Below, in pieces: positions 9,721 through 18,153 of a DNA stretch of 64,000 nucleotides. How positions within the stretch are numbered: position 1 is the first letter of the stretch; every line of letters begins with the position of its first letter. Location: the NCBI GenBank assembly GCA_020846745.1, contig JADLDI010000152.1, positions 1 through 64,000 on the forward strand, read 5' to 3'. The notes beneath the pieces were generated by a model that saw only the letters and a program-made list of their open reading frames with translations, searched no databases and was not told where the DNA came from. Both the position numbers and the translations under genes were made by a program. This DNA comes from Bryobacterales bacterium (lineage in GTDB: Bacteria > Acidobacteriota > Terriglobia > Bryobacterales > Bryobacteraceae).

Positions 9721-11673
9721 GTGGGCAGCTATTCACAGCAGGAACGGATATTTCGGCTGAAGACTCCACTGGAGACGACTGAACTTCTCATCGAAGGTTT
9801 CTCCGGCACGGAAGAACTTTCGTCGCTGTACGAGTTCAAACTCCGCCTGCTGTGCGAGGCGAAGGACGTCGATGCCAAGAAGTTGCTGAGGAAGCCGGTA
9901 ACGATCTTCCTCAAACTCGACGACGGCACGGAACGGCACTTCCATGGCATCATCAACTCTTTCCGGCAGGAGGGCGAGTTCCAGCAGGACCTCATCCTCT
10001 ACCACGCCACCGTCGTTCCTAAGCTATGGCTGCTCACGCTGAACTCCGATTGCCGCATCTTCCAGGACAAAACGGTAGTTGAAATCGTTAAGGCGCTGCT
10101 TGACGAGGCAGGTATCAAGGATTACCGTGTGGCGACCACGGGAACCTACGATAAGCGGGAGTACTGCGTCCAGTACCGCGAAAGCACCTTCAACTTCATC
10201 TCCAGGCTGCTCGAGGAAGAGGGTATCTTCTATTTCTTCGAGCACGAAGAGAAGAAGCACACCATCGTTTTTGCGGATCAGAGTTCCGCCCGAAGCGAAG
10301 TTACTAAGCACAAGGGCGGAGTGGTGATGACCTCTGCCAGCGGCTTCACCCGGAATAAGAGAGACGGAATTCAAAGCGTCGAACGAATTGAACAGGTGCA
10401 TGTCACGAAAGTCGCCCTGACCGATTACGATTTCGAAAAGCCGAAGCTGAACCTGCTGGTTTCTCAACAAGCAAAGCAGCCGGATTCCGAGGAGTTATTT
10501 GACTATCCGGGCCGTTACAGAGAAATCAAGTCCGGCGACAAACTGGCCCGCGTCCGCCTCGAAGAACGCGAAGCGTATCAGTTAGTGCTCGAAGGCGTCA
10601 GCCGTTGCCGTGGCTTCGAACCTGGCTACTTCTTCGAGCTAAAAGAGCATTTCCGTAAAGAGACGAACGGCAAATGGTTTCTCGTCTCCGTCGACCATCA
10701 GGTAACCGATACCACTTACCGGGGCGGCACCGACACACCCCACGATTATAAAAACATCTTCCGCGTCATTCCCAAAACCACGCCTTTCCGCCCCGCCCAG
10801 CGTGCGATGAAGCCCGTCGTGAAGGGACCCCAAACCGCGCTCGTCGTCGGCAAGACAGGCGAGGAAATCTGGGTCGATAAGTACGGCCGCGTAAAGGTGC
10901 AATTCTTCTGGGACCGAAAAGGAAAAAAGAACGAACTAAGTTCCTGCTGGGTCCGCGTATCCCAAGCGTGGGCCGGTAAGAACTGGGGCTGGGTTACGCT
11001 TCCACGCATGGGGCAGGAAGTAATCGTGGATTTCCTCGAAGGGGACCCGGACCGTCCGATCATCACCGGCCGCGTCTACAACAGCGACCAGATGCCGCCT
11101 TACACGCTGAACACCAACCAGACACAATCGGGTATCAAAAGCCGGTCCAGTAAGCAGGGTGGAACCGAAGACTTCAACGAGATCCGGTTTGAGGATAAGA
11201 AGGGTAGCGAGATGTTCACGATGCATGCCCAGAAGGACATGGACACCACCGTCGAGAACGACGATACCCAGACCATCCAGCGTAATCGCATCATCAAGGT
11301 AGACGGCACACATACCGAGACCATCAAAGGTAACACCACAATTACCATCTCCGATGGCAACCATGTCCGTAGTGTCGATAAGGGCAACAAAACAACCACG
11401 ATCAAAATGGGCAACGAAACCACCACTTTGAACATGGGGAACCAGACTCATCAACTGAAAATGGGGAACCACAGTTTGAAGATGGACCTGGGCAAGTCAA
11501 CCACCGAAGCGATGCAGTCGATCGAACTGAAGGTAGGGGCCAGCAGTATCAAAGTGGATCAGACCGGCGTCACCATCAAGGGCATGATGATTAAGATCGA
11601 GGGCACCATCATGGTCCAGATGAAAGGATCGGCAATGGTTCAGATCCAGGGCGGCATCACGCTGATCAACTAA
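9721..11673 (+). CDS. vgrG: T6SS spike protein VgrG (TssI)
   Basis: VgrG trimers form the puncturing spike at the tip of the Hcp tube. The 650-residue product has a gp27-like hub (LIEGFSGTEELSSLYEFKLRLL; QYRESTFNFISRLLEEEGIFYFFEHEE cut here to its core FNFISRLLEEEGIFYFFEH), the gp5 OB-fold (WVRVSQAWAGKNWGW, then DFLEGDPDRPIITGRVYN) and a C-terminal beta-helix. The helix is made of short repeats such as KGNTTITI, KGNKTTTIKMGN and MGNQTHQLKMGN. No extra effector domain follows; the protein ends in a normal spike tip (GGITLIN). The start is GTG at 9721 with CGGAGG upstream. The cargo or PAAR partner must come from elsewhere or from the next gene. Confidence 0.95.
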   Translation: MGSYSQQERIFRLKTPLETTELLIEGFSGTEELSSLYEFKLRLLCEAKDVDAKKLLRKPVTIFLKLDDGTERHFHGIINSFRQEGEFQQDLILYHATVVPKLWLLTLNSDCRIFQDKTVVEIVKALLDEAGIKDYRVATTGTYDKREYCVQYRESTFNFISRLLEEEGIFYFFEHEEKKHTIVFADQSSARSEVTKHKGGVVMTSASGFTRNKRDGIQSVERIEQVHVTKVALTDYDFEKPKLNLLVSQQAKQPDSEELFDYPGRYREIKSGDKLARVRLEEREAYQLVLEGVSRCRGFEPGYFFELKEHFRKETNGKWFLVSVDHQVTDTTYRGGTDTPHDYKNIFRVIPKTTPFRPAQRAMKPVVKGPQTALVVGKTGEEIWVDKYGRVKVQFFWDRKGKKNELSSCWVRVSQAWAGKNWGWVTLPRMGQEVIVDFLEGDPDRPIITGRVYNSDQMPPYTLNTNQTQSGIKSRSSKQGGTEDFNEIRFEDKKGSEMFTMHAQKDMDTTVENDDTQTIQRNRIIKVDGTHTETIKGNTTITISDGNHVRSVDKGNKTTTIKMGNETTTLNMGNQTHQLKMGNHSLKMDLGKSTTEAMQSIELKVGASSIKVDQTGVTIKGMMIKIEGTIMVQMKGSAMVQIQGGITLIN

Positions 11674-11689
11674 CCAGAGGAAACATGCC

Positions 11690-12295
11690 GTGACTACCCC
11701 CGAGTTAGCCAAACAAGCGAATTGCTCGCACGCCGCACAATCGCTCGCCGAAAAGGAAATCCCTCCGGGCAAGTTCGTCGACAAACTGGAAGATGAGGGC
11801 CTTCTTCACGACGCGATCCTTTTTGTCGCGCAGATGATGTCCCCGTCAGACGCCATCAAGTGGGCCTGCGCCACCGTTCATGCCCTACAACCGGAAGGCA
11901 AGCCGGTCGACGGACAGGCAAGCCTCACCGCGGCCGAAGCCTGGATCAAAGCTCCGGTCGATCCCACTCGTTGGGCCGCCAAAGACGCTGCCGACGCCTC
12001 CGGTATGACGCACGCCACCGATTGCATCGCTATGGCCGTGTTTCTTAGCGGTGGCAGCATCACCCCGCCCGAAAGTCCGGAAGTGTCGCCGCCGCCTCAC
12101 GCGGCCCAAAGCCTGTGCTCGGGAGCGATTCTGTTGACAGCCGTAGCGAACGAACCGCACAACGCCACCGAGCGTCAGCGCGCGGCGCTCAACTTAGGCC
12201 GCAAGCAAGCGAACCTGCCGCCTAACCCTACTCCACCACCTCCGCCGCCGGCCCCTCCGGCGCTCGAACCGCCTGAATCGGAGGACGTCGCCTAA
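11690..12295 (+). CDS. DUF6931-like T6SS-associated protein
   Basis: This 201-residue protein of unknown function lies 16 bp downstream of vgrG. From memory it resembles the DUF6931 family found near T6SS/VgrG genes: a DAIKWACATVHAL segment around residue 56, an AAEAWIKAPVDPTRWAAKDAADASG stretch with regular alanines, the AVFLSGGSITPPESPEVSPPP motif near residue 115, then SGAILLTAVA. It has no signal peptide or membrane segment. The last 25 residues are a proline-rich tail (PPPPPPAPPALEPPESED). The start must be GTG at 11690 because the nearby ATG at 11685 runs into TGA after one codon. It may be a VgrG adaptor, chaperone or cargo factor. The family assignment needs a profile search. Confidence 0.6.
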   Translation: MTTPELAKQANCSHAAQSLAEKEIPPGKFVDKLEDEGLLHDAILFVAQMMSPSDAIKWACATVHALQPEGKPVDGQASLTAAEAWIKAPVDPTRWAAKDAADASGMTHATDCIAMAVFLSGGSITPPESPEVSPPPHAAQSLCSGAILLTAVANEPHNATERQRAALNLGRKQANLPPNPTPPPPPPAPPALEPPESEDVA

Positions 12296-12296
12296 C

Positions 12297-12725
12297 TTAC
12301 TTGAGCGACGATCCATGAGACGCGACGCATCGCCACCTTCCCGCCTGTTTCACATAGAAGTTCGTGTAGCGTTCCTGTAAACGCACGGCCTTGCCGTTAA
12401 TCGTGTAGGCCCCGGTCCACTTACCGCCTACGACAGCGGCGTCGCCGTAGAGCATTACCTTCAGGTCTTCTGTCTTGGCGGAATCGTACTTGATCTTGCC
12501 CGCTTTCATTGCGCCAATCACTTCCGCCTTTGTGCGAACGGTCCCATCGGAACCTGTCTCGATGTAACCGTCCGCAAAGATCTTCGCCAGAGCGTCCGCG
12601 TCGCCTTTCAGAGTCGCGGTATCCCACTGCTGCTCGAGTGTCCGGATAGCCGCTTCCTCAGACGGTTGAGCAACGCATAACACGGCGGCGGCCAACACAC
12701 ATAGGATTAGTTTCATCGTTGACAT
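12297..12725 (-). CDS. secreted NTF2-like (DUF4440/SnoaL) protein
   Basis: The 142-residue product has an N-terminal signal peptide (MKLILCVLAAAVLCVAQ) and one NTF2-like domain: IRTLEQQWDTATLKGDADALAKIFADGY, a central DLKVMLYGDAAVVGGKWTG strand and a C-terminal strand ending in RWRCVASHGS. That pattern is typical of DUF4440/SnoaL-like proteins, which often bind small ligands. No catalytic residue can be assigned. Translation may begin at 12725 or nine bases later at the internal MKL. It is the last gene of a minus-strand run behind an ABC exporter and meets the T6SS run tail to tail with a single base between the stops. Confidence 0.75.
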   Translation of the reverse strand: MSTMKLILCVLAAAVLCVAQPSEEAAIRTLEQQWDTATLKGDADALAKIFADGYIETGSDGTVRTKAEVIGAMKAGKIKYDSAKTEDLKVMLYGDAAVVGGKWTGAYTINGKAVRLQERYTNFYVKQAGRWRCVASHGSSLK

Positions 12726-12726
12726 A

Positions 12727-13524
12727 CTAACTCAGACTCTCCGCGCTATAGCGGGCGATCAGCCCCGTGCGAACCGCATGGCGATACGTTCGCAGAAAGA
12801 TAAACGATGCAGCCAGAATATACGCCACTGCAAGAATTATGCTCAACGCAAGGTCAGCCGGCCGCACTTCTCCCCCTTTTACAATGGCTCGGATCGACTC
12901 AAACACATACGACGGCGGCAGTACGCGTGAAACCGCCTGCATCCACGAAGGAAGCGTCGTGATCGGATAGAACACTCCCGCAAACGGAGAAATCAGCGCC
13001 GGGATCGGCCAGATGAACCACTCCGCGGACGGTCCGAGCCGCAGTACGATTGCGCTGGCCACGATGCCCAGCGAAATCCCGAACAGAAACAGGACCGCGA
13101 CAAACGGCACGATCGCGGCGCCGTATGAGAAGAATTGCAGTCCGAACACAGCAGTGGAGAGGATTAGCATGAACGCCAGCGCCGCAAAACTGGTGGTTAC
13201 GCTCGATAGAACCAAGCCCCCGAGATACTCCCCGATCGACATCGGGCTCGCAAAGATATTCAGGAAGTTGCGCGACCACACATCTTCAAAAAACGTCATC
13301 GTCACGCCTTGCATCACTCGAACGAAGAAATCCCAGAGCAGTACAGCGCCCAGCAGTGCCGGAACAAAATTGAAACCCGGTGAGGCGACAGTGTTGAGAT
13401 AGCGCGTGATAAATCCCCACAGGGTAATGTCGATGGCCACCCAGGAAAATACGGCGATCACGCGCGCGGGGCTGCCGCGAAACAAATAGAACTGCCGGAT
13501 CAGGATAGCGAAAGCTCGTGTCAC
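12727..13524 (-). CDS. ABC-2 type transporter permease
   Basis: The 265-residue membrane protein has about six hydrophobic segments and the usual ABC-2 layout: an N-terminal RQFYLFRGSPARVIAVFSWVA region, the GAVLLWDFFVRVMQGV segment, and a C-terminal block with PISPFAGVFYP-like sequence (ALISPFAGVFYPITTLPSW) that matches the ABC-2 signature region. It forms an exporter with the ATPase encoded immediately upstream on the same strand (12 bases apart). The substrate is unknown; ABC-2 exporters move polysaccharides, lipids or drugs. Confidence 0.85.
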   Translation of the reverse strand: MTRAFAILIRQFYLFRGSPARVIAVFSWVAIDITLWGFITRYLNTVASPGFNFVPALLGAVLLWDFFVRVMQGVTMTFFEDVWSRNFLNIFASPMSIGEYLGGLVLSSVTTSFAALAFMLILSTAVFGLQFFSYGAAIVPFVAVLFLFGISLGIVASAIVLRLGPSAEWFIWPIPALISPFAGVFYPITTLPSWMQAVSRVLPPSYVFESIRAIVKGGEVRPADLALSIILAVAYILAASFIFLRTYRHAVRTGLIARYSAESLS

Positions 13525-13536
13525 TTGAGTTACTTC

Positions 13537-14283
13537 CTACGACTGTTCGAGACTTAGCGGCTCGCGAGCGACGGTGACAAAAAGGTCTTCAAGCGAATCC
13601 TTGCCGTGCTCGGCCGGTAACGTGCGTGGATCGCCTTCGAGCAGGATCTTGCCATGCGACAGAAACAGCACACGGTCGCAGACTTCCTGGACCTCGTACA
13701 TATTATGAGACGTCCAGAGCACACCGCTTGCCCCCGCCGCGGCAAAGTCGCGGATACGCGAGCGTATATCGCGGGCCGTGGCCGGATCGAGCGAAGCAGT
13801 AGGCTCGTCCAGCAGCAATAAGTCCGGTGAGTTCAACATTGCTTTCGCCAGACAGACGCGAGTCTGTTCGCCCGATGACAGCACACCGCACTTAGTATCG
13901 CGGAACTTCTCCAGGTCGAACTCGGAGATGAGTGTATCGATGCGTTCGCCAAGATTCTTGACTTTGTAAATCCGTCCGAAAAAGAGCAGGTTCTGGACCA
14001 CGCTTAAGTTGCCGGGTAAGGGCGCATATACGGCGGCAAAGTTGGTATGCGCCAAGGCCGGTCGGCGCCGCACCGCCAGATCAATCCCGTTGATATGGAT
14101 CGTGCCGCCGCTAGGCTCCAGCACGCCCAGAATCATGTTGATGGTCGTGGTCTTCCCTGCCCCGTTCGGGCCAAGCAACCCTACGATTTCCTTCGGGCGA
14201 ACATGAAACGAGATGTTGTCGACGGCGGCAAAAGTCCCGAACGTCTTCGTCAGATTCGAGACGCGGAGCACATCGGCGTCCAC
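13537..14283 (-). CDS. ABC transporter ATP-binding protein
   Basis: This is the 248-residue ATPase of an ABC-2 exporter. Walker A is GPNGAGKT at residues 38-45, the signature LSSGEQ at 135-140, Walker B LLLLDE at 155-160 with the D-loop SLDP just after, and the switch histidine lies in LWTSHNM. The start is GTG at 14283, whose G is also the last base of the TAG stop of the DUF1552 gene, so the two are translationally coupled. The permease follows. Coupling to the DUF1592/DUF1552 pair is unusual and may mean they share a process at the cell envelope. Confidence 0.92.
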   Translation of the reverse strand: MDADVLRVSNLTKTFGTFAAVDNISFHVRPKEIVGLLGPNGAGKTTTINMILGVLEPSGGTIHINGIDLAVRRRPALAHTNFAAVYAPLPGNLSVVQNLLFFGRIYKVKNLGERIDTLISEFDLEKFRDTKCGVLSSGEQTRVCLAKAMLNSPDLLLLDEPTASLDPATARDIRSRIRDFAAAGASGVLWTSHNMYEVQEVCDRVLFLSHGKILLEGDPRTLPAEHGKDSLEDLFVTVAREPLSLEQS

Positions 14284-15620
14284 TACGCTTTCAGGTCCAG
14301 CGGTCGGGTACTATCGGCGAACTTCTCGGTCTCGATACCGGCGCCGTTCAGGAATGTTACAAACAGGTTGGCCACGGGGGTCTTCTCTTCTGCCACGATA
14401 TAACGTCCGCCGGGAGTGCCGCCAAGATGCCCGGCAACCAGCAGCGGCAGGTCGACATTGGAATGCGCGTTGCCGTCGCTGAGCGCGCTTCCGTAAAGGA
14501 TCGCCGAATGGTCGAGGAGCGATCCTTCACCGTCCTGCGTATTCTTCAACTTCTCCACAAACTTGGCAAATAACTCGACGTGGAAGCAGTTGATCTTGGT
14601 AACTTTCTCGATAAAGTCGGGGTGACCCCGATGATGCGTCAGCGGGTGGTGCGGATCGGGCACGCCAATCTCCGGATAAGTGCGGACGCTGCCCTCGCGG
14701 CCGAGCATCATCGTCGAAACGCGCGTCAGATCCGCCTGGAACGCGATTACCTGCAGATCGAACATCAACTTCACGTATTCCGAGTACTCAAACGGAATGC
14801 CGGATGGCTTCTCGATCGACGGCACAACCTGATCCTCTTCCGCGGCGCTCAGCCGTTTTTCGACTTCGCGCACGCTTGTCAGATACTCGTCCAGCTTTCT
14901 CCTGTCGCCCGGGCCGACGTTCGAAATCAGCGACTGAGCGGATTCGCGAGTTCCGTCCAGGATGCTCTTGCGATACATCGCACGGCGCACACGGACGGCG
15001 GCAGGCAGGCTCGGGTCCACCGTCCCGAAAAGGCGCTCGAAGACCGAGCGCGGATTCACCTCAACCGATAGCGGACTGTCAGGATCTTTCCACGAAAGCG
15101 TGTTCGTATACGCGCAACTCGATCCGGTGTCGCAGTTGCCAACCATTCGCGAATCTTCGCAGCCGATCTGTAGTGACGGCACACGAGTCTCGGCGGCAAA
15201 CCGCTTCGCGGCAATCTGGTCGAACGTAGTTCCGGCGTGAACATCGGCGCCCGCCGTGTACTTCGGCTCCGCTCCGGACAGGAAACTCCCGGTCGCTTTG
15301 GCGTGTCCCCCGCCCTTTGCCGCCGCAGCCGCATGGTTCGCCAGTCCGGAAATCAGTGTGATGTCCCGGCGGAACGGCTCGAGCGGTTTCAGAATGCGCG
15401 TGAACTCAAAACCCGTGCCACTACTCGCCGGCTTCCAATCCTTCATCACAATGCCGTTGGGTACGTACACCACGGCGATACGGGGCGGGGCTTTCGCGGC
15501 GCGCCTGGCAGGAGCGCTCATAGCGGGGCTCATCGCATCGAGCACAGGCAGCGCGATAGCAGCGCCCAGGCCCCGAAGTAAGGTGCGGCGATCGAGGTGT
15601 TTTCCCTTCAGGAATGTCAT
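14283..15620 (-). CDS. DUF1552 protein, Tat-exported
   Basis: The 445-residue product belongs by its layout to DUF1552, a family of unknown function common in Planctomycetes, Verrucomicrobia and Acidobacteria. The N-terminus has a twin-arginine motif (DRRTLLRGLGAAIALPVLDAM), followed by PPRIAVVYVPNGI. Further on come FRRDITLISGLANH, FDLQVIAFQADLTRVSTMMLG and the LDHSAILYGSALSDGNAHS segment that typifies the family (it recalls DUF1501 sulfatase-like proteins). Its first four bases overlap the end of the DUF1592 gene, the usual partner. It is predicted to be periplasmic. Confidence 0.88.
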   Translation of the reverse strand: MTFLKGKHLDRRTLLRGLGAAIALPVLDAMSPAMSAPARRAAKAPPRIAVVYVPNGIVMKDWKPASSGTGFEFTRILKPLEPFRRDITLISGLANHAAAAAKGGGHAKATGSFLSGAEPKYTAGADVHAGTTFDQIAAKRFAAETRVPSLQIGCEDSRMVGNCDTGSSCAYTNTLSWKDPDSPLSVEVNPRSVFERLFGTVDPSLPAAVRVRRAMYRKSILDGTRESAQSLISNVGPGDRRKLDEYLTSVREVEKRLSAAEEDQVVPSIEKPSGIPFEYSEYVKLMFDLQVIAFQADLTRVSTMMLGREGSVRTYPEIGVPDPHHPLTHHRGHPDFIEKVTKINCFHVELFAKFVEKLKNTQDGEGSLLDHSAILYGSALSDGNAHSNVDLPLLVAGHLGGTPGGRYIVAEEKTPVANLFVTFLNGAGIETEKFADSTRPLDLKA

Positions 15621-18073
15621 CTTGGTCGTTGCTCTCCCGTCGATTTCGCTAACTGCTTATTCTCCGATATTCCGTTGCGCATCCGGAACGGCAGGCTTTC
15701 GACAATGCTCGTCACCAGTTGCGAAAATCGGTACCCGTTGCTTTCCACATCCGCCACGATCTTCGTCACGGCCGGACGGTCGTATCGCTCCAGTCCGCGG
15801 CCCAATGCATACGTAAGAAGTTTCTCCGCCAATCCCTGCACGAACTCATGCCGGTCTTGGCTGAGGATCTCTTTCAACTGATTCGGGGATTCAAACGACC
15901 GGCCATCGGGCAGCGCACCCGACGAATCCAGTGCAAGATCCCCATCTTTCGTCCGCCAGGAACCGATCGCATCGAAATTCTCCAGTCCAAATCCCAACGG
16001 GTCCATCCGCGAGTGGCACGAAGCACACGCCGGGTTCTTGCGATGTTCTTCCATCTGCTGGCGCAGCGTGCCGCCCTTGCCTCCCTTGGCCTCTTCAAGC
16101 GGCGGAACGCCGGGCGGAGGCGCCGGAGGTGGAGCGTTCAACAAAGTTTCGAGTATCCACTTACCGCGCAGCACAGGCGACGTCCGCGTCGAGTAAGACG
16201 TGACGGTGAGCAGGCTCGCGTGCGCCAACACTCCACCGCCGCGCGTCGTCGCGCTCATGTCCACCCGGCGAAACTCCGGTCCGGTAACCCCGGGAATACC
16301 GTAAAACCGTGCCAGCCGCTCGTTCAAATAGCTGTGCTTGGCGTCCAGCAGCGTTAGAACGCTCGCGTCAGACCGGATCAGATCGTCCAGGAACAATTCC
16401 GTCTCGCGCCGCATGGAATACCGGAGTCCGTCGTCGAAGTAAGGGAACTTACCAAGGTCCGGCCGCACCACGTCGATATTGCGGAACTGCAACCACTGCC
16501 CCGCGAAGTTCTCCACCAGCGCGAACGACTTCCGCTCGCGCAGCATTCGCGCAACCTGTCTTCTCCGTACCGCAGGGTCGGTAAGAGCGCCCTTCCCAGC
16601 TAACTGGAGTAACTCCATGTCGGGCATCGAACTCCACAGAAAGTACGAAAGCCGCGAGGCGAGTTCATACGAGTCGAGCGGAGCCGGGCCGGCGGTCGGA
16701 CGGTCTTTCTCGATCCGGTATAGAAACTTGGGAGATACGAGCACGGCCTGCAGCGCAGTTACCAGACCTTCCGTCAACGAGTCGCCCTGCTTGCGCGCGA
16801 GCGTGTAATAACGAAGATACTGGTCGACTTCCTGCTGCGTCGCCGGACGGCGGAACGCTCGCCCCGCAAAGCTGCGAATGATGGTCCGCGGGCACGAAGC
16901 TTCAGAGTGATTGCCGGTAAGGTGGCCGCAGGTGTAGATCCGCTTTAGGCTTTCCGGCGATGCCCCCGTTGTCTGGTTGAACGGACCGCCAAGGTCGATC
17001 GATTCGTACCGGTTGTCCACTCGTGTCTCAATGGCGTCCGTCTTGATCCGCGTCCCGTACTTACGAAGCGTCTCGATATCTTTATCCGTCAACTTGCCGC
17101 GAACGGTGATCAGTGCCTCCGGCGGGCGCTTCGAAGGCTCAGGACCGTTATAACTCGGCGGCAGCCCATGGTAGTTCCGTAGATAACTCGCCGAGATGAG
17201 GTGCTCGCCGGCAACAACACGCGTGCGATGCTCGACAATCTGCCCTTCCAAATCGGTCGCGTCAATCTCAAATTCCTTCACCAGCTTCCCGTCGATGAAA
17301 AGTGCCGGGTGTGCTGGTTCGGACTGGTTCGGGCGGTGACCGTTCAGCGTCAGCCGGAAATTGTATTCGGCGTCTACGGGAAACCGGTGCGTAACATGGA
17401 ACGAGTGGAGCGTGCTCAGCCCGGTGAGGTCGTAATTCGACAAATCCTTCGGGACAATGGACTGCCCCCGCGCCAGGTTAATGCGGACCGGAGCCGAGTA
17501 ATGCAAATTGGCGGGCTTGCGCTGTTCGGGACCGTACAACGCGGTCCTCAACGAGCGCTCAGCCGCATTCAGGTAGTTCTCCAGAAGCGCGGGCGAGAGG
17601 CTCAATGCATCGCTAATGTTATCGAATCCGAACGCCGCGGTATCGGCCGGAAAGTTGTCGGCGGGCCGTAGGTCGACACCCAGCAGGTCGCGAATCGTGT
17701 TGTTGTACTCGGTACGGTTCAGGCGGCGAGCCGATACCCGCCCCGGCTCCGGCTTGATCCGCTGGTCCTGTCGAGTGAACTCGTCCCGAAGCCACGCGAG
17801 AGTAGCCGCCGACACCTCAGCGGGCGGCTGCGGCAACCCCGGAGGCGGCATCTGCTTCGTCTGCAGCTTCTCCGCGACCTTCTCCCAAACCTCGCGGTCA
17901 TCCTCAAACGTCTTCGGATTGGCAGTTAGCGTTTTCAGGTCGACATCTCCCGACTTCACTTTCGAGTTGTGACATTGAACACAACTCTTCTCGACAAACT
18001 GGAAAACAGCGGCCGAATCCGCCGCCCAAAGCGGTGAGAGCCCAAGAATGCAAACAAAGGATGCTCGACTCAT
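15617..18073 (-). CDS. DUF1592/DUF1588 cytochrome-like secreted protein
   Basis: The 818-residue exported protein has the Planctomycete-type multidomain layout (PSD/DUF1587-1592-1588-1585, from memory). A short signal peptide is followed by a heme-type CVQCH motif at residues 31-35. Next come RLNRTEYNNTIRDLLGVD (DUF1587), a carbohydrate-binding-like middle part, FAGRAFRRPATQQEVDQYL (DUF1595), LASRLSYFLWSSMPD (DUF1592), a second CASCH with RMDPLGFGLENFD (DUF1588, about residue 680) and a C-terminal DUF1585 part (GRGLERYDRP). These proteins are thought to bind heme or act in periplasmic redox or polymer metabolism; no function is proven. It opens the minus-strand run 12297-18073. Confidence 0.88.
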   Translation of the reverse strand: MSRASFVCILGLSPLWAADSAAVFQFVEKSCVQCHNSKVKSGDVDLKTLTANPKTFEDDREVWEKVAEKLQTKQMPPPGLPQPPAEVSAATLAWLRDEFTRQDQRIKPEPGRVSARRLNRTEYNNTIRDLLGVDLRPADNFPADTAAFGFDNISDALSLSPALLENYLNAAERSLRTALYGPEQRKPANLHYSAPVRINLARGQSIVPKDLSNYDLTGLSTLHSFHVTHRFPVDAEYNFRLTLNGHRPNQSEPAHPALFIDGKLVKEFEIDATDLEGQIVEHRTRVVAGEHLISASYLRNYHGLPPSYNGPEPSKRPPEALITVRGKLTDKDIETLRKYGTRIKTDAIETRVDNRYESIDLGGPFNQTTGASPESLKRIYTCGHLTGNHSEASCPRTIIRSFAGRAFRRPATQQEVDQYLRYYTLARKQGDSLTEGLVTALQAVLVSPKFLYRIEKDRPTAGPAPLDSYELASRLSYFLWSSMPDMELLQLAGKGALTDPAVRRRQVARMLRERKSFALVENFAGQWLQFRNIDVVRPDLGKFPYFDDGLRYSMRRETELFLDDLIRSDASVLTLLDAKHSYLNERLARFYGIPGVTGPEFRRVDMSATTRGGGVLAHASLLTVTSYSTRTSPVLRGKWILETLLNAPPPAPPPGVPPLEEAKGGKGGTLRQQMEEHRKNPACASCHSRMDPLGFGLENFDAIGSWRTKDGDLALDSSGALPDGRSFESPNQLKEILSQDRHEFVQGLAEKLLTYALGRGLERYDRPAVTKIVADVESNGYRFSQLVTSIVESLPFRMRNGISENKQLAKSTGEQRPR

Positions 18074-18116
18074 CGATAGAAAAACGCGCCAGTGGAAGGT
18101 ATCTCCATGCTAACAC

Positions 18117-18147
18117 TTGACGCGACATCAAACAGACGGCGTAATAT
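18117..18147 (+). promoter_or_regulatory. putative sigma-70 promoter close to the 18154 ATG
   Basis: TTGACG at 18117-18122 and TAATAT at 18142-18147 are separated by 19 bases, slightly long. A start point about seven bases after the -10 box would fall at or just before the ATG at 18154, and no Shine-Dalgarno is visible. This suggests a leaderless or nearly leaderless transcript for the hydrolase gene. Confidence 0.45.
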
Positions 18148-18153
18148 CGAACG

